A DNA stretch of 64,000 bases from Uloborus plumipes (lineage: Eukaryota > Arthropoda > Arachnida > Araneae > Uloboridae), in contig JAXGGA010005195.1 in NCBI GenBank assembly GCA_038373865.1, positions 16,427 through 80,426 on the forward strand, given 5' to 3'. Every line of letters begins with the position of its first letter. Position 1 is the stretch's first letter. This document shows, one piece after another, positions 1 through 12,056 of the stretch. The translations under genes were made by a program, and so were the position numbers. Under the pieces are notes generated by a model that saw only the letters and a list, made by a program, of their open reading frames with translations, made no database searches and was not told where the DNA came from.

Positions 1-266
1 ATTTTTGGCTACACGAAAAACAGAACGTTACGCTCGATAGGAATGCAAGTGAATCAGAAAACTTTTTAAGAGTAGTATTTGACAAGTAGTAATTTGGTTT
101 TATAAGCAATAGTTAAAATTCAGAGTTATTCCTTTTTGTTTCTAGTTAAATGTTTAACGATATTTTTAATCACTTAAATTGGTAAATGTTATTAATATTT
201 TATTTTCAATGTCAAGATTTTCACATTTCAGCTTACAAATGTTTCTGTTTATAAATTTTTATTATA

Positions 267-1394
267 AGGTAAATCGGGGGAAGATGCCACAGCTAAGGAA
301 TTTTCGATTGTTACTGTTGAAATTGCAATAATAAGTCCATGCAAACAAATACACTTTATTTTTCAATAATTTAATTAATCATAAATACCAATGAATACTC
401 TTCAAAGAATAAAATTAAGTCAGAGTTTAGTTTTGAAAAAAGTCATTAATTTGTGGTATCTTCCCCATATATACGGGGAAGATGCCATAACACCCCAATA
501 AATAAAAAATTAAGACAAGCATAAAAAAAGTTAAATGTGAACAAAATAAACAAAGAAAACAAATTGAATTTAGTCATATTTGGTTTGAAAAAAATAATAG
601 CAGCACAAATTTGAATGATAGACCACACAATTTTTTTTTTTAACGTCCGTGATATGATAGACCACACAATTTTTTTTTTAACGTCCGTGATACGTTTTAT
701 GCGTCACTTCAAAGTTTTATATGGAATTCCATAAAGTTTTGTTGCGGCCCACACAGTTTATCGTGCATTCTTTATATTTTCTACAGCTTGAAGCAAATTT
801 GATAGGGACCAAGAAGCGAGTTAAGCTTTTTGTTTTTCGAGGCATTTTCTAAATGGTAATGAAATGAGAGTTCTCTTTTTTAAAAGTTAAAGCATAAGAA
901 AACATGCAAGTCCTTTATTTTCTATTTTACACGATACTATTCAGTGCTATAAAACAAAAAATAAATAAAATTTAGTTCATTTCACCTATTTCTGAATCAT
1001 GTGGCGTCTTCCCCCAAGTATATGGGGACGATGCCACACACGCTTATTTCCTTATTTCTAAAGTGTTATGGCGCTCTTCTACATACATCGTGTGCGTAAC
1101 ATAATGCATAACTCTCTTATACTGCTAATATCTTATTCAAAATAGCAAATACTTTTATGAGCTCTAAGTATGCGGAACAAAATATTACAAAAGTAGTACT
1201 TACCACGTTAAATGCTCACGAGATAAAAAATAACGCCGATTAAAGACGATGAATTTAAACAAATGGCCAAGTAACATTCTATGTTGGACCTGACACTTCA
1301 TACAAGTGGTTCAGTATTGCAATCTAACAATGCATATAAGAAATATGATCAAACTTGCGTCTTCCCCCGACTGGCATCTTCCCCCCACTTACCT
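267..1394. mobile_element. 1,128-bp TA-flanked TIR element made of three hairpin-bounded modules
   Basis: The ends are inverted: 5' AGGTAAATCGGGGGAAGATG against the reverse complement of the 3' end, AGGTAAGTGGGGGGAAGATG. TA lies on both sides (265-266 and 1395-1396). Copy B of the host repeat (around 49107) is the uninterrupted site with one TA, which proves insertion. Inside, the terminal motif GGGGAAGATGCCA recurs as back-to-back inverted pairs around 462-486 and 1006-1036, dividing the element into three units that each look like a small TIR element. It has no coding capacity and is non-autonomous. TA duplication fits the Tc1/mariner group but does not prove it. Confidence 0.85.
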
Positions 1395-1397
1395 TAT

Positions 1398-2296
1398 GGG
1401 TGATTCTCTGTAAACTGGTAATTGGTTGTCCGAACTGAGTATTTTAAAAATAATAAAGTGTAATAAAGTAATTATCGCTCTTAACACAAGTAAAGCATTA
1501 ATACTTTGTGGCCCAATTGTATTTGGAGCGATAACAATTTAATATTTTTTTCTTTCCCTAGCTGTCCCAATCCCATAGTCCAACTGTTAAAGATAGTATT
1601 TCAAAAAACCTATTAACACTACATAAATTTGGCAATTAATATCTAAAAATAGAATGATGAAGCTATATTTTTCTTATGAAATAAGGTATAATTACGTATT
1701 TCTAAAACTTAAAATTGTCATGTAAATTCTGTCCGGAGTTTTTCAAACTGTCCCCGGCAACAACTTCAAAGCTGTAACGCGAAAAATCTATAACTTTTGC
1801 AAATTCTTTTTGTCATGAAGTTTAAAGTAATCAGTGTGAATTTGCCGAAATCGACGAGAATGGTGTTGAAATGCTACTTTGCTTAGTTTGAGAGTCACAT
1901 TTGTGATGAAAATATGCATCAGGGTCGTTGCAAAAACAGTCCTCTGGGAAGTGATTTTATTAATGTCAATTAATTTAATTATCAAACATATTAGTTATTA
2001 TGTCCACGATTTGTGCCTAAATTTATAGGTAGTCTCGTAACTAATTATGTTCCAATAGTTTTGCAGATATTTCGCGACAAAGAGCAAAAACACAGTCCCC
2101 TGCCTAGTTATACTAGGCGGGGGACTTACCCCCTATCATGATTTATCAGAAAAACACAAACTGCAATTGGCCCTCTTTCAAACTAAAGTAATAGATTCAT
2201 CTTCTGAGCAATAGTATTATAATTTTACGAACGTTTCAAAAAACCGTGCCCGGACACATTTCGTGTGAAAAATGACGAGTTTACAGAGAATCGCCC
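1398..2296. mobile_element. TIR element with GGGTGATTC termini (copy A)
   Basis: The left end GGGTGATTCTCTGTAAACT is the inverted match of the right end AGTTTACAGAGAATCGCCC, with one mismatch. In copy B (49111-50037) the element is flanked by ATAT on both sides, a 4-bp duplication. In copy A the left ATAT has been split by the 1,128-bp element that landed in its TA. The inside is non-coding and contains repeated 'acagtcccct' words. The termini resemble those at 8615-9556 and 26324-28387, so the three may belong to one group of transposons. The superfamily is not identified. Confidence 0.75.
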
Positions 2297-3639
2297 ATAT
2301 ACTGATTGGGTACAATAGAATAGTATCATCCTTTCCACTGGTGTTAGAGCACTTGACAGTAGGTTTCGTATAGCTCATGTCAAAAACGTCGTTTTGTTTT
2401 TACCCCCCAATTTGTTGAGTTATTTGCAGTAAGAAAAGCGTGTGTGTGTCTTCTCACACGTGCAGATTTTTTTAAACTTACAATAATAATAATTAATATT
2501 GTCTTTTAGCCAGCTTCACACTTTTTAAATTTTGTAATTATTTATTTTCGGTAAAATGATGAAGTCTATTTGGGGCACGGTAATGAAGAAGTGTTATTTG
2601 AAATAGAATATTTGTTTGAAATGATTGAGAGTTGACTGCTATTCTTGAAAACCAGGCCCTTTATTGTAGGGGGGGGAGGGCTTTGAGAAATCAATATATT
2701 AACAGTTGGCGTGGTTTTTGTTGTTTACCGATAAAATTTTCACACTTTGACCCCGCCCCCAGGACAACTTTAAAATAACGAGCCTGCCTGTATGCTATAA
2801 TTTTAGCGCATTTTTTAACTCCCAAAAGAAATATATAATTTTTTTAATTTGGAACTTTTTTTATACTAAAAGAATACACAGATCTAGTTTCATACACCCA
2901 TTGCATGTTTTCCTTATAAAAAAAATTAATAAATGCACATCGAAATAAGACTCTAAGAAAAAAATCATCAGGCAAAGCGATCTTGGAGATCACGGTGAAC
3001 CATTTACTCGTTGATTGCGTTACATGAACAATTTGAATTTGGCACAAAAGAAATTTTAGTCATGTACTTTTTTTAAATTCAACTATTGAAAAACCTATTA
3101 TTTTAGTTTGAGCTTCTAACATTTAATATTCTTATTATTCTAACGCTTATAACGAAATAAATGTTTCGGGATATTTAAAAAAACCTACTGCTTGAAAAAT
3201 AGAACAAAAATTGGGAATAATTATTTTGAAAAGAATGAAATTATAATGTTATGTGTGAAGAAGTTTTTCGACATTTGGAAGTATTTTTTAAGTGGGGGGG
3301 GGGGGGGCATTACAAATTACAGAAGTAGGTGAAACTAGAGCTTGGAACGCCACCAAGTATTCCTGAAATAAAGAGAAACATTTCAAGCAGTGATTTTCTT
3401 TCAGTAGCCATTTTTTTTAATCTTAAAAAGTATGTTTCAATAAATGTGTTTCAGTTCGATAAAACACAAGTTGTTCACACTTTTTTTTCTTAAAAAAAAA
3501 AGTTGTGCGCGAAACTTATTTTTTCTAAATTATATTTCTCTATAAAACATCACTGCTGGTATTAACTATTGAACGCTACTGCATAAGGCGCTCAGAAGAC
3601 ATTTGCACGAGGGCGCCGATCAGGCTTGGCGCGGCCCTG

Positions 3640-5254
3640 GGCGTAGCTAGGGGTTGGCAGGAGTGGCTCTTGACACGGGCGCAGCAGCCAGGGGGGCGGC
3701 ATTTTGACCGATTAAAAAAAAAAATTGGTCAAGTCCAAATAGACTAAAAAATGAAAATTTGACAGACACCCCGAGAAGCGCAAACTGCGCCCCCACGCTA
3801 CAAGACAAAATATTCAAAATGTGCAACTTTGCTTTGGTAGATTTATATGGGGTCTGGAGTCTGGTACTGATCCGGCTGATCTGAAATCGGCTCGTCTTAT
3901 CCACTTAAAAGAGATAGAAACAAACCTTTTCTCTCTGCTTCTTTCCAGCCGTTTTTTCGTGAAATCACTTCAACTTAAATCTGAAATAACTTTCTACGAT
4001 TTTAAAAATCGGCAAGCTTTTGGTGAAAACATTTCAGATACAGGTTTTTGGAATGCAATTTTATGATGACAGAAAATAACCTCTGTTGGTAACAATTTTT
4101 CTGTGGCGAAAACTAGCGAGAGAATAATATGTATTTCTCAAAAACAGGAGGGGGCGGGGTCTAAAAACAACTATTGCAAATTTCGCTGTTTTAAAAATTT
4201 GTACCAAGAGCCTTCATTAAATGAAGATTCTAAAAATGAGTAACACAAGTACAGCGGCGGGTTTTTGAACGAGTAACGTTTTCAAACGCTGTTTGTGCTT
4301 TGATGGCCCAGTATAGAAGGTTAGAAGGTTCAAAAAAAAAAAAAAAACTTAATAAATATTTTCCAGTGAGTTTCGATTTCGTATTTTGTAAATTTTTCTA
4401 ATTTATGTGTACTTTAATGAAGTGCTCTCACTTCTAAACTATATATAGCACCATACTTTGTCTTTTTTATTCGGGGGGGGGGCACTTTTTTTAAACAGTT
4501 TATAAATATACAATCAGTTTATTTTATCACTCTTGTTTCGTCGTTAAGGTACCGCTAATACCTTCCCTACTGTTGGCCCATATTTGTATACGCTGTATTT
4601 AAAATAAAATAAAAAAAAGTTAAGGAAATACATCTGGTACTTTCTTGAAGTCAATTAAACAGTTGCCTCTCCTAACTCCCCTCATAGATAATATTAGTAT
4701 TAAATAACGGCAGGTCTCTGGAACATTTTTAATACTTAGAATGACAAGTATTTTTTCATAAAAATAATCGGAGGCCTAAAATAGCGAACTTTTATTTTGC
4801 CTGTGTGCAAGGAGTTGTATTTATTAAGCCAATTTCAGATCAATTATGCTTTTTATATTTTGTCTAATTTCCTAATTACAATAGGAAAAATCTAATGCTT
4901 TGATTGAAATATCAAATGCTTTGATTTTTATTTAAAATGTACAAATTATGTTTGTTTTATACATTCTTCTAGTGTTTTAAAACAAATTATGTTTAAAATA
5001 AAAGTTGTTGTGTGGAGAAAAAAAACACACTATGTTCAATAACGAATTGCAAGAAATATTTGTTTTTGAATTTATGTGAAATGATGGGGAAAGGTAGAAA
5101 CGCCCCGAACTAAAACTGTTGGAAAGACAAAAATTCTCAAATTGAACAAAAAACTTGTAAAAAAATAAAACTTGAATTTTACCCAATACGAATAAGCAGA
5201 CATATTATGCACACATAACATGAGGGGAACACTGAGCATCGTTAAAAATGCTGA
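3640..5254. other. Gene-free stretch with a hAT-like terminus at its left edge
   Basis: The first bases, GGGCGTAGCTAGGGGTT, match the terminal motif found at the ends of hAT-like elements at 8403, 18418 and 21837, but no partner end or 8-bp duplication could be matched. The sequence around 3786-3802 (gcgcccccacgctac) may be the other end of a small derivative. The remainder has homopolymer runs (A15 near 4333, G9 near 4473) and short random reading frames. No gene is recognised. Confidence 0.4.
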
Positions 5255-8214
5255 AGAGCGATTCCATACCAAATCACCGAAAAAAAAAAGAAGTTGGTCG
5301 CACGACCGACTCGGATTTTTTTTTAATTTGGTACACAGATTGATGGTATAGAGGTATGAAAAAGCCCAAAAGGAAAGTTACCTGCTCCACTTATTTTCTG
5401 AGATACATGCCCTCAAAGTTTGTCCGCCACGTCAAAATACTAAAAAAATGATGTTATTTAATCATTTTTTATAAAAAATCGTACTCATGCAAAATAAAAA
5501 TGTTAGATATCTATGGAAACTAGTTACTCCAGGCATTCTGAAAAAAATACTAGAACGTTCATAATGAAAATTGCCAAGGTACAGGGCTCTTTGAAGTTGT
5601 CACCACAAAAACTTGATTTTGCAGATTTTGCTAAAATTCAGGCATTTATTACAAAAAAAGGCAAACAAAACCAAAGGTTTTCTCACTTTCTGGTAGTGTA
5701 AAGGTCCTCCCTGTAAATTGCTATGCAATAAATTTTTTGGGTTTCTCACTCCTTCTTGGAAATATTTTAGCTTAAAAATAAGCCATAAGGCAAAAAATGC
5801 GTTTTTGGCCATCTTGGCAGCCATTTTTCTCATAAAAGGGGAGCAATAGAAACTTTAATTTTTTTTAAACAAGCCACTGATATGTTAGCTATTCACAGGA
5901 AAAGAGTTTACTTTTGGTTATTTCTCCCATTAAGAGATATCCTGCTGACAGTATATGCATGTTTTTCGCGACGACCATATGCTTTTGTTCCCCCTCTCAT
6001 GGACTTAAAATTAATTAAACCAAAAAATAATGATATATTTATTAATAGCTGTATTATCTACCCAATATGTCATGAAGTTTAATTTATTAAATCATTGAAC
6101 AATAAATTATATAATTGATGAAAACAAGAAATAGTATTTTTCTGATGCCTGAGCATTATGCATTCATAATTATAAAGCACTAAATACTTTCTTGAGAAAT
6201 TAATTAACAGAAATGAGCTCTAAATATTTATATTATAAGCAATACCCAATCTTATGATTGAGATACTCCTGTTTTTAATTGAAGAATTTCTTGAATATCA
6301 CATGAATATCAGGAAAATACATGAGGTCTTTTCGTTTGATGTAGGATATTTTATGACAAATTTCATTTGATAGGCTACTAACTGAGCATGGTAATAAAGA
6401 GCTATTAATTTCAGCATCGATATCCATTTTACCTTATTAACAGTTAAATATTTACAAAGTAATTAAATAAATAATTTAATATAAAGCCATGCTTGAAGAA
6501 TTAAAATTAGTGCAACTAATTTATTCCCATACTGATCTTTACAAAATTGACATGCATTGAGCACTGATAAGAACTGACAAGAAAAAGTTTACTCACTAAA
6601 ATATTAGTTCACAAATACTATAAAGCATACATTCTATTTTCCACAAAATAATACTGCAACAAAGAACAAGGGTATCCTCCTGTTTATAGCCATCAATCAG
6701 GAACATTCAATCACAAGATTGGGTATTGCCTATGAGATAAATATTCGAAGCTCCTTTATTTTAATTGATTTTTCAAGAAATTCTTTAGTACCTACCCCTT
6801 TATACCCTTGTTCTTTGTTGCAGTATTATTTTGTAGAAAATAGAATGTACGCTTTATAGTATTTGTGAACTAGTATTTTAGTGAGTAAACTTATTCTTGT
6901 CAGTTCTTATCAGTGCTCAACACATGTCAGTTTTGTAAAGATCAGTATGGGAATAAATTAGTTGCACTAATTTTAATTCTTCAAGCATGGCTTTATATTA
7001 AATTATTTATTTAATTATTTTGTAAATATTTAACTGTTAATAAGGTAAAATGGAATTCGATGCTAAAATTAATAGCTCTTTATCATCATGCTCAGTTAGT
7101 AGCCCATCAAATGAAATTTGTCATAAAGTATCCTACATCAAACAAAAAGACCTCATTTATTTTCCTGATATTCATGTGATATTCAAGAAATTCTTCAATT
7201 AAAATCAGGAGTATCCCAATCACAAGATTGGGTATTGCTTATAATATAAATATTTAGAGCTCATTTATGTTAATTAATTTCTCAAGAAAGTATTTAGTGC
7301 TTTATAATTATGAATGCATAATGCTCAGGCATCAGAGAAATACTTTTTCTTGTTTTCATCAATTAATCTAATTTATTGTTCAATGATTTAATAAATTAAA
7401 TTTCATGACAGATTGAGTAGATAATACAGCTAATAATAAATATATAATTATTTTTTGGTTTAATTAATTTTAAGTCCATGAGAGGGGGAACAAAAGCATA
7501 TGGTCGTCGCGAAAAACATGCATATACTGTCAGCAGGATATCTCTTAATGGGAGAAATAACCAAAAGTAAACTCTTTTCCTGTGAATAGCTAACATATCA
7601 GTGGCTTGTTTAAAAAAAATTAAAGTTTCTATTGCTCCCCCTTTATGAGAAAAATGGCTGCCAAGATGGCCAAAAATGCATTTTTTGCCTTATGGCTTAT
7701 TTTTAAGCTAAAATATTTCCAAGAAGTAGTGAGAAACCCAAAAAATTTATTGCATAGCAATTTACAGGGAGGACCTGTACACTACCAGAAAGTGAGAAAA
7801 CCTTTGGTTTTGTTTGCCTTTTTTTGTAATAAATGCCTGAATTTTAGCAAAATCTGCAAAATCAAGTTTTTGTGGTGACAACTTCAAAGAGCCCTGTACC
7901 TTGGCAATTTTCATTATGAACATTCTAGTATTTTTTTTTCAGAATGCCTGGAGTAACTTGTTTCCATAGATATCTAACACTTTTATTTTGCATGAGTACG
8001 ATTTTTTATAAAAAATGATTAAATAACATCACTTTTTTAGTATTTTGACGTGGCGGACAAACTTTGAGGGCATGTATCTCAGAAAATAAGTGGAGCAGGT
8101 AACTTTCCTTTTGGGCTTTTTCATACCTCTATACCATCAATCTGTGTACCAAATTAAAAAAAAATCCGAGTCGGTCGTGCGACCCCCATTCGGTGATTTG
8201 TATGAAATCGCTCT
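5255..8214. repeat. Giant inverted repeat (palindrome), arms about 1.4 kb
   Basis: The left arm 5255-6674 reappears in reverse complement as the right arm 6803-8214, with only scattered differences. The spacer is about 128 bp (6675-6802). Both arm ends carry AGAGCGATTYCATACaAAT, and both encode the same short meaningless reading frames on opposite strands. A roughly 70-bp word containing CAAGATTGGGTATTGC occurs in the spacer and again in both arms. No target duplication is obvious (left flank aaatgctga, right flank gaaagaaag). It may be a long-TIR foldback transposon or a palindromic duplication. A transcript across it would fold into very long double-stranded RNA. Confidence 0.9.
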
Positions 8215-8303
8215 GAAAGAAAGAAAAAAGAAAAACAAAAAAGGTTGAAACATCATCTGCAAATTTTTCGAAGAAATAAATCAAAATTTTTGGAGTAAGG
8301 ACG

Positions 8304-8403
8304 TTTTGGGAGGTCACAATGACCTCCCAAAACCTCTACGAGGGGGGGGGGCGCAATTTTTTCAAGTTCGCCACGGGCGCTGGGACCCCTAGCTACGCTA
8401 CTG
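8304..8403. mobile_element. Right-end remnant of a hAT-like element
   Basis: The segment has the same subterminal palindrome as the 18418-21837 element (GGGAGGTCACAATGACCTCC at 8308-8327) and ends in ACCCCTAGCTACGCTACTG, the inverse of CAGTAGCGTAGCTAGGGGT, which fits the hAT CAGNG-type terminus. The following 8 bases (agtggaaa) were not found upstream of any nearby left end, so the element is broken or its left end has been lost. Confidence 0.6.
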
Positions 8404-8614
8404 AGTGGAAACGTTTGCTTTTGTCCGACTAATGTCCGTAAAATTTATGTATCTCTTACTTCTGAGAAATTGTAGTGTTTAAAAGGTTTTCCTCATTGGG
8501 AAAGCTTGTTTAATGAGGGAGTGTATTAGTATATGAAAAAATGTTTTCAGATGAAATAAAACTAGCAAATTGTGTTCGTTAAAGCTGAATGCAGAAAAAT
8601 ACTTAACATTATAT

Positions 8615-9556
8615 GGGTCATTCCGACGAAAATGGTACAAATCATGTCCGAGACTTTAGAATTTTTTAAAATCAATTTTAATAACTACCACCCATTAAGT
8701 GTATTTTTTATTGGTTCTCCAATTAATTTTTTGCCATCAAGTATCAATTGATTAGGTATAATCCATTTAGAAATGACACAAAAAATTATTTTTGTCAAAA
8801 GAAGGAGAAAATGACGTGTCCCAGGTTCAAATTGCTAGAATTTTAAATGTGATTTAAAATTAAACTGAAATGTAACAACAAAATAAATTACACTGCACTG
8901 CACAAAAGATGCTTCTGACACCATTTCTTCAGATTATTATGCAAATGAAAAAAAATTTCCCCAAAAAACATTTTTTTTTTTTCATGTCCCTAGATTTTCT
9001 ATGTTTCGAATTGTCCACTCTGTTAAGTGCCTTTTGGAAATAAAATAAACAATTGCATTCAATCTCATATATTTTTTAAAAAATATAGGTAGTATAACTG
9101 CCGTGATTAGCTTGCTACATTGAATTATGTAGTCAACAACCAGGGTGAGCCTAATTCTTTTCTTATGATAGTTAATTTGAGCTGTTGGGTGTCCGTCCAC
9201 TCTGTTGCAGAAGATTTCCTAATGAAAAAAAATAGATTTTTTCTTGAAATTGCAGACAGACTTACAGTTTTAGGCTGTTTATTCCACTTTATGCTTGTTC
9301 TGTGACTCTAACTTTTCTTTGTGATTATACAGATATTTTTAAAGGCTTATTTTTCCACTCTGTTAAACAAAGTGATCAAAATATTTAAAATCCTTTCATA
9401 AATGAGTCATGTACTAGTTATTTGCACTTCATTATACACAAATAAATGGAAACTCGATAAAAAAAAAATATGATTAGTTGGTGGAAATCATTTAAATTGA
9501 TAATCTTAAGTAAATAGTTTCAGACATGATTTGTACCATTTTCGTCGGAATGACCC
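8615..9556. mobile_element. 942-bp TIR element with GGGTCATTCC termini
   Basis: Inverted termini of about 37 bp are nearly perfect: the left begins GGGTCATTCCGACGAAAATG and the right ends CATTTTCGTCGGAATGACCC. Flanks are ATAT on the left and ATAC on the right, so either a 4-bp duplication with one change or a TA duplication. Inside, the word CCACTCTGTT occurs three times (near 9013, 9198 and 9356). Reading frames are short and unrecognised, so the element looks non-autonomous. Confidence 0.8.
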
Positions 9557-9734
9557 ATACATTTTCATTGAACTAGTGATAAATATTAAAATTTATTGTA
9601 AAAATCCGAGGGTTTTGGTATGATGTGTACTATTTTCGCAAGAATTACTCAAATTTAACACTAAACATGTATTTACTCTTAAATTACGATTCAATTACAG
9701 CAAGTAGACACTCATACTTAAAAAAATAGACTTG

Positions 9735-9895
9735 TTTTTACAGAAGCTGGCAGAATACATAAGCAGCTACATACTGGTAGCAGAGTTCCAATTTAAAACT
9801 AATAATAGCAATTTTACTGTTCATTACTGTGTATTTTGCATTTTTAAACTAGAACCTCGGCTGCCAGTATTATATACTGTAAGAACAACAGCTCA
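9735..9895. repeat. Diverged relative of the 10243-10442 MITE
   Basis: It shares with 10243-10442 the run of words TTTTTACAG, CTGGCAGC/CTGGTAGCAG, GTTCCAATTTAAAACTA and AGCAATTTTAC. The 105-residue reading frame crossing it is therefore a repeat artefact. Termini are not clear. Confidence 0.45.
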
Positions 9896-10242
9896 TTTTT
9901 TTCTGTGCATGTATATTGGAAATGAAATGGTTACATTGTTGGATTATGAATTTACTTTTGAGAAGTTCACAAGGATTAAGGTTAAAAAAAAGTTCATTTG
10001 CATCACAAGCACCACTTGTTCAATACGAAATACTACTTATCTTTATTAATTTGTTATATCCTAAATTACTGAAGCATCATCCATAAACTTCGCTGTGATT
10101 TTTATACAATTCTCTAATGTTCTTTGAAAGAACTTGTCATTTTCTTTTTTCTGATAACTATTTTTTTTATTTCCATACCTTATGATTTCTTGTTTTTGTT
10201 GATTCCAAAAGCGAAAAATGGTATGGGATGAACCATATCATT

Positions 10243-10442
10243 CTGCACTGCAAAAAAAACTGTTGTTTTTACAGTATAATACTGGCAGCAGATGTTCCAG
10301 TTTAAAACTAAAATGCATAGTAATAATTTGAAACTAGCACTTTTACTATTGTAAAATTAGCAATTTTACAGTTTATTACTGTAAAATTACTATAAAATTA
10401 GCTGTTTTATACTGTAAAAACATACACTTTTTGCTGTGCAGT
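10243..10442. mobile_element. AT-rich MITE with TTTTACAGTA motifs
   Basis: The left end CTGCACTGCAAAAA and the right end TTTTTGCTGTGCAG are inverted copies. The interior is full of TTTACAGTATA/TACTGTAAAA words that can pair. The length is about 200 bp and it is non-coding. No clear TSD was resolved. Confidence 0.6.
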
Positions 10443-10495
10443 TAATAAAAACCCTTCAAAGTCAGTTGAACACAGAGCTCGACAAAATCTATATA

Positions 10496-12054
10496 CACTG
10501 CTCAAAACAATTAAAGGATATTGTAAGTTTCCTATAAAAAATGGGTTTAAACATTTTTTGACATTTTTTTTTTTTTTTTGCATACAAGGGAAGAATAGAG
10601 TTACAAATGTAAATTTTGCTCATTTCCAAACTTCATAGTATGCAAATTTTGAGTTTGACGTCGAAAACGACTTTTTAGCGCCAGCGAATGAAATTTCACT
10701 CTCACTTTACTATAAGATAAGGCAGAAAAGAATGATCGACGTTCTGTAAGAGCATTTTTTCGATGTGTGCCATGTCTCAACGAAGACATTTGACCAATTC
10801 AAAAGCTTCTAGAGTTGTTGGCAGACTAGAGGGAGGCAAAACACAAGCCGAGGTAGCGGAAGCCATTGGAGTTTCTCAAAGTGTAGTTTCCAGGATCTGG
10901 AATCGTTTTCTAGAGACTGAAAGTGCTGACCATTGATCAGGAAAAGAACGTAGACCGACTACAACGCCCAATGAAGACCGCTATTTAGCTTTAACGGCTC
11001 GGAGACACCGAAATATGAGTGCCACTCAACTGCAACGACAACTTTGCTCGGCTACTGGCACCCGTGTTTCGACACAAACTGTCCGAAATCGACTCCACAC
11101 CGTTGGCATGTATGCCTGTTGACCAATGGTGTGTGTCAGACTAAGTGCAAGTCACCGTCGTGCCCATAGAGAGTAGGCAACGGAGCACGTTAGTTGGGGA
11201 AGAAATGAGTGGCGCAATATCGTGTTCTCTCTGATGAGTCCCGATTTTCCCTTCATCCTGACAATCGGCGGGTTTTCCTCTGGAGGGAACGTGGCACAAG
11301 AAATAATTCAGCATTTGTGGGCGAAAGTGTCAGATTTGGTGGTGGAGGTGTGATGGTATACGCCGGCATTTCCATTGATGGTCGAACCGATCTCCATATC
11401 TTCCGAAATGGAACTCTGACTGGTCATAGAGACAGAGATGAGATCCTCAGACCTATCGTCATCCCTTACACTGCAGCAATTGGAGATGACTTCATTTTAA
11501 TGGACGACAATTGAAGGCAGCATGGTGCTAACTTAGTGAATAATTTTCCTTTTGAAGAAGGAATAGTACATATGGAATGGCCAGCATGTTCTCCGGATAT
11601 GAACCCAATAGAGCATGTTTGGGACATCCTAGGAAGACAAGTGGCTGAACACCTATCACCTCTAGAAACTCTCCAATCACTCGAAAGAGCTCTTCAGGAG
11701 GAGTGGGGCAGAATACCCCAGTCTCTCACTGATAATCTCATTGAGTCGATGTCTCAGAGGTGTTTAACACTGCTAGCTGTCCGGGGAAACCATACCCCCT
11801 ACTAAAAGTGGTTTTTTTCAAAGGAAACTTTTTTTTAAATTTATTTTTCTCATTTTCAGAAAATGCGTTTTTTTCCTTTTGTTCTCTTTTGTACCCAAAA
11901 GCTGAATAAAAAGCATTTTTTTCTGCTAAACTAATGTAATTTTTATCTCTTATAGCTTACTACGTGTAGTCGATAATGTATCAATCAACCAAAATGGTCT
12001 TTAGGTGTAAAATCAAACCAAAATCTCAATATCCTTTAATTGTTTTGAGCAGTG
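10496..12054 (+). mobile_element. Full-length but dead Tc1-like transposon
   Basis: Perfect 27-bp TIRs begin CACTGCTCAAAACAATTAAA, and TA flanks both ends (10494-10495 and 12055-12056). Total length is 1,559 bp, normal for Tc1 elements. It carries one transposase gene with several stops (separate entry). Its right-hand TA is also the left-hand TA of the MITE at 12057-12425, so it inserted at the edge of that MITE. Confidence 0.95.
10772..11805 (+). pseudogene. Tc1-family DD34E transposase pseudogene
   Basis: Transposase of the cut-and-paste Tc1 family. The N-terminal part starts MSQRRHLTNS and carries the paired helix-turn-helix region (GGKTQAEVAEAIGVSQSVVS). The catalytic triad is still visible: D in FSDESRF, D in LMDDN and E in NPIEHVWD. 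The gene is dead. Frame 2 has stops at 10934, 11120 and 11174, a frameshift of 2 bases lies between about 11205 and 11235 (CTCTCT), and frame 1 has a further stop at 11512 directly after MDDN. The reading then resumes to the end at 11805. The length (about 344 codons) is that of an intact relative, so decay is by point changes only. Confidence 0.93.
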
Positions 12055-12056
12055 TA

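Larger units (their letters stand above)
1..3639. repeat. Copy A of a duplicated 2.5-kb repeat (cut by window start)
   Basis: This stretch matches 48844-51390 almost base for base in the same orientation. Copy A has an extra 1,128-bp element at 267-1394. It lacks about 34 bp that copy B has near 49266-49300 and 13 bp that copy B has near 50740. The poly-G run near 3293 is longer here. Both copies stop matching after the same G of gcgcggccctg (3639 and 51390). The match already starts at base 1, so the true left end may lie outside the window. No convincing protein is encoded: the 65-residue minus-strand reading frame near 1788-1985 is inside a TIR element and is not recognised. Confidence 0.9.

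Noticed and set aside
1788..1985. A 65-residue minus-strand frame conserved at 49529-49726
   Set aside because: The conservation comes from the duplicated repeat. The frame lies inside a TIR element, has no domain and shows no sign of coding constraint.
5882..7596. Identical 66-residue frames on opposite strands (5882-6082 and 7396-7596)
   Set aside because: They are mirror images made by the giant palindrome. Nothing else supports a gene.
9732..10049. A 105-residue frame
   Set aside because: Its first half is a diverged copy of the nearby MITE, and composition is AT-driven.
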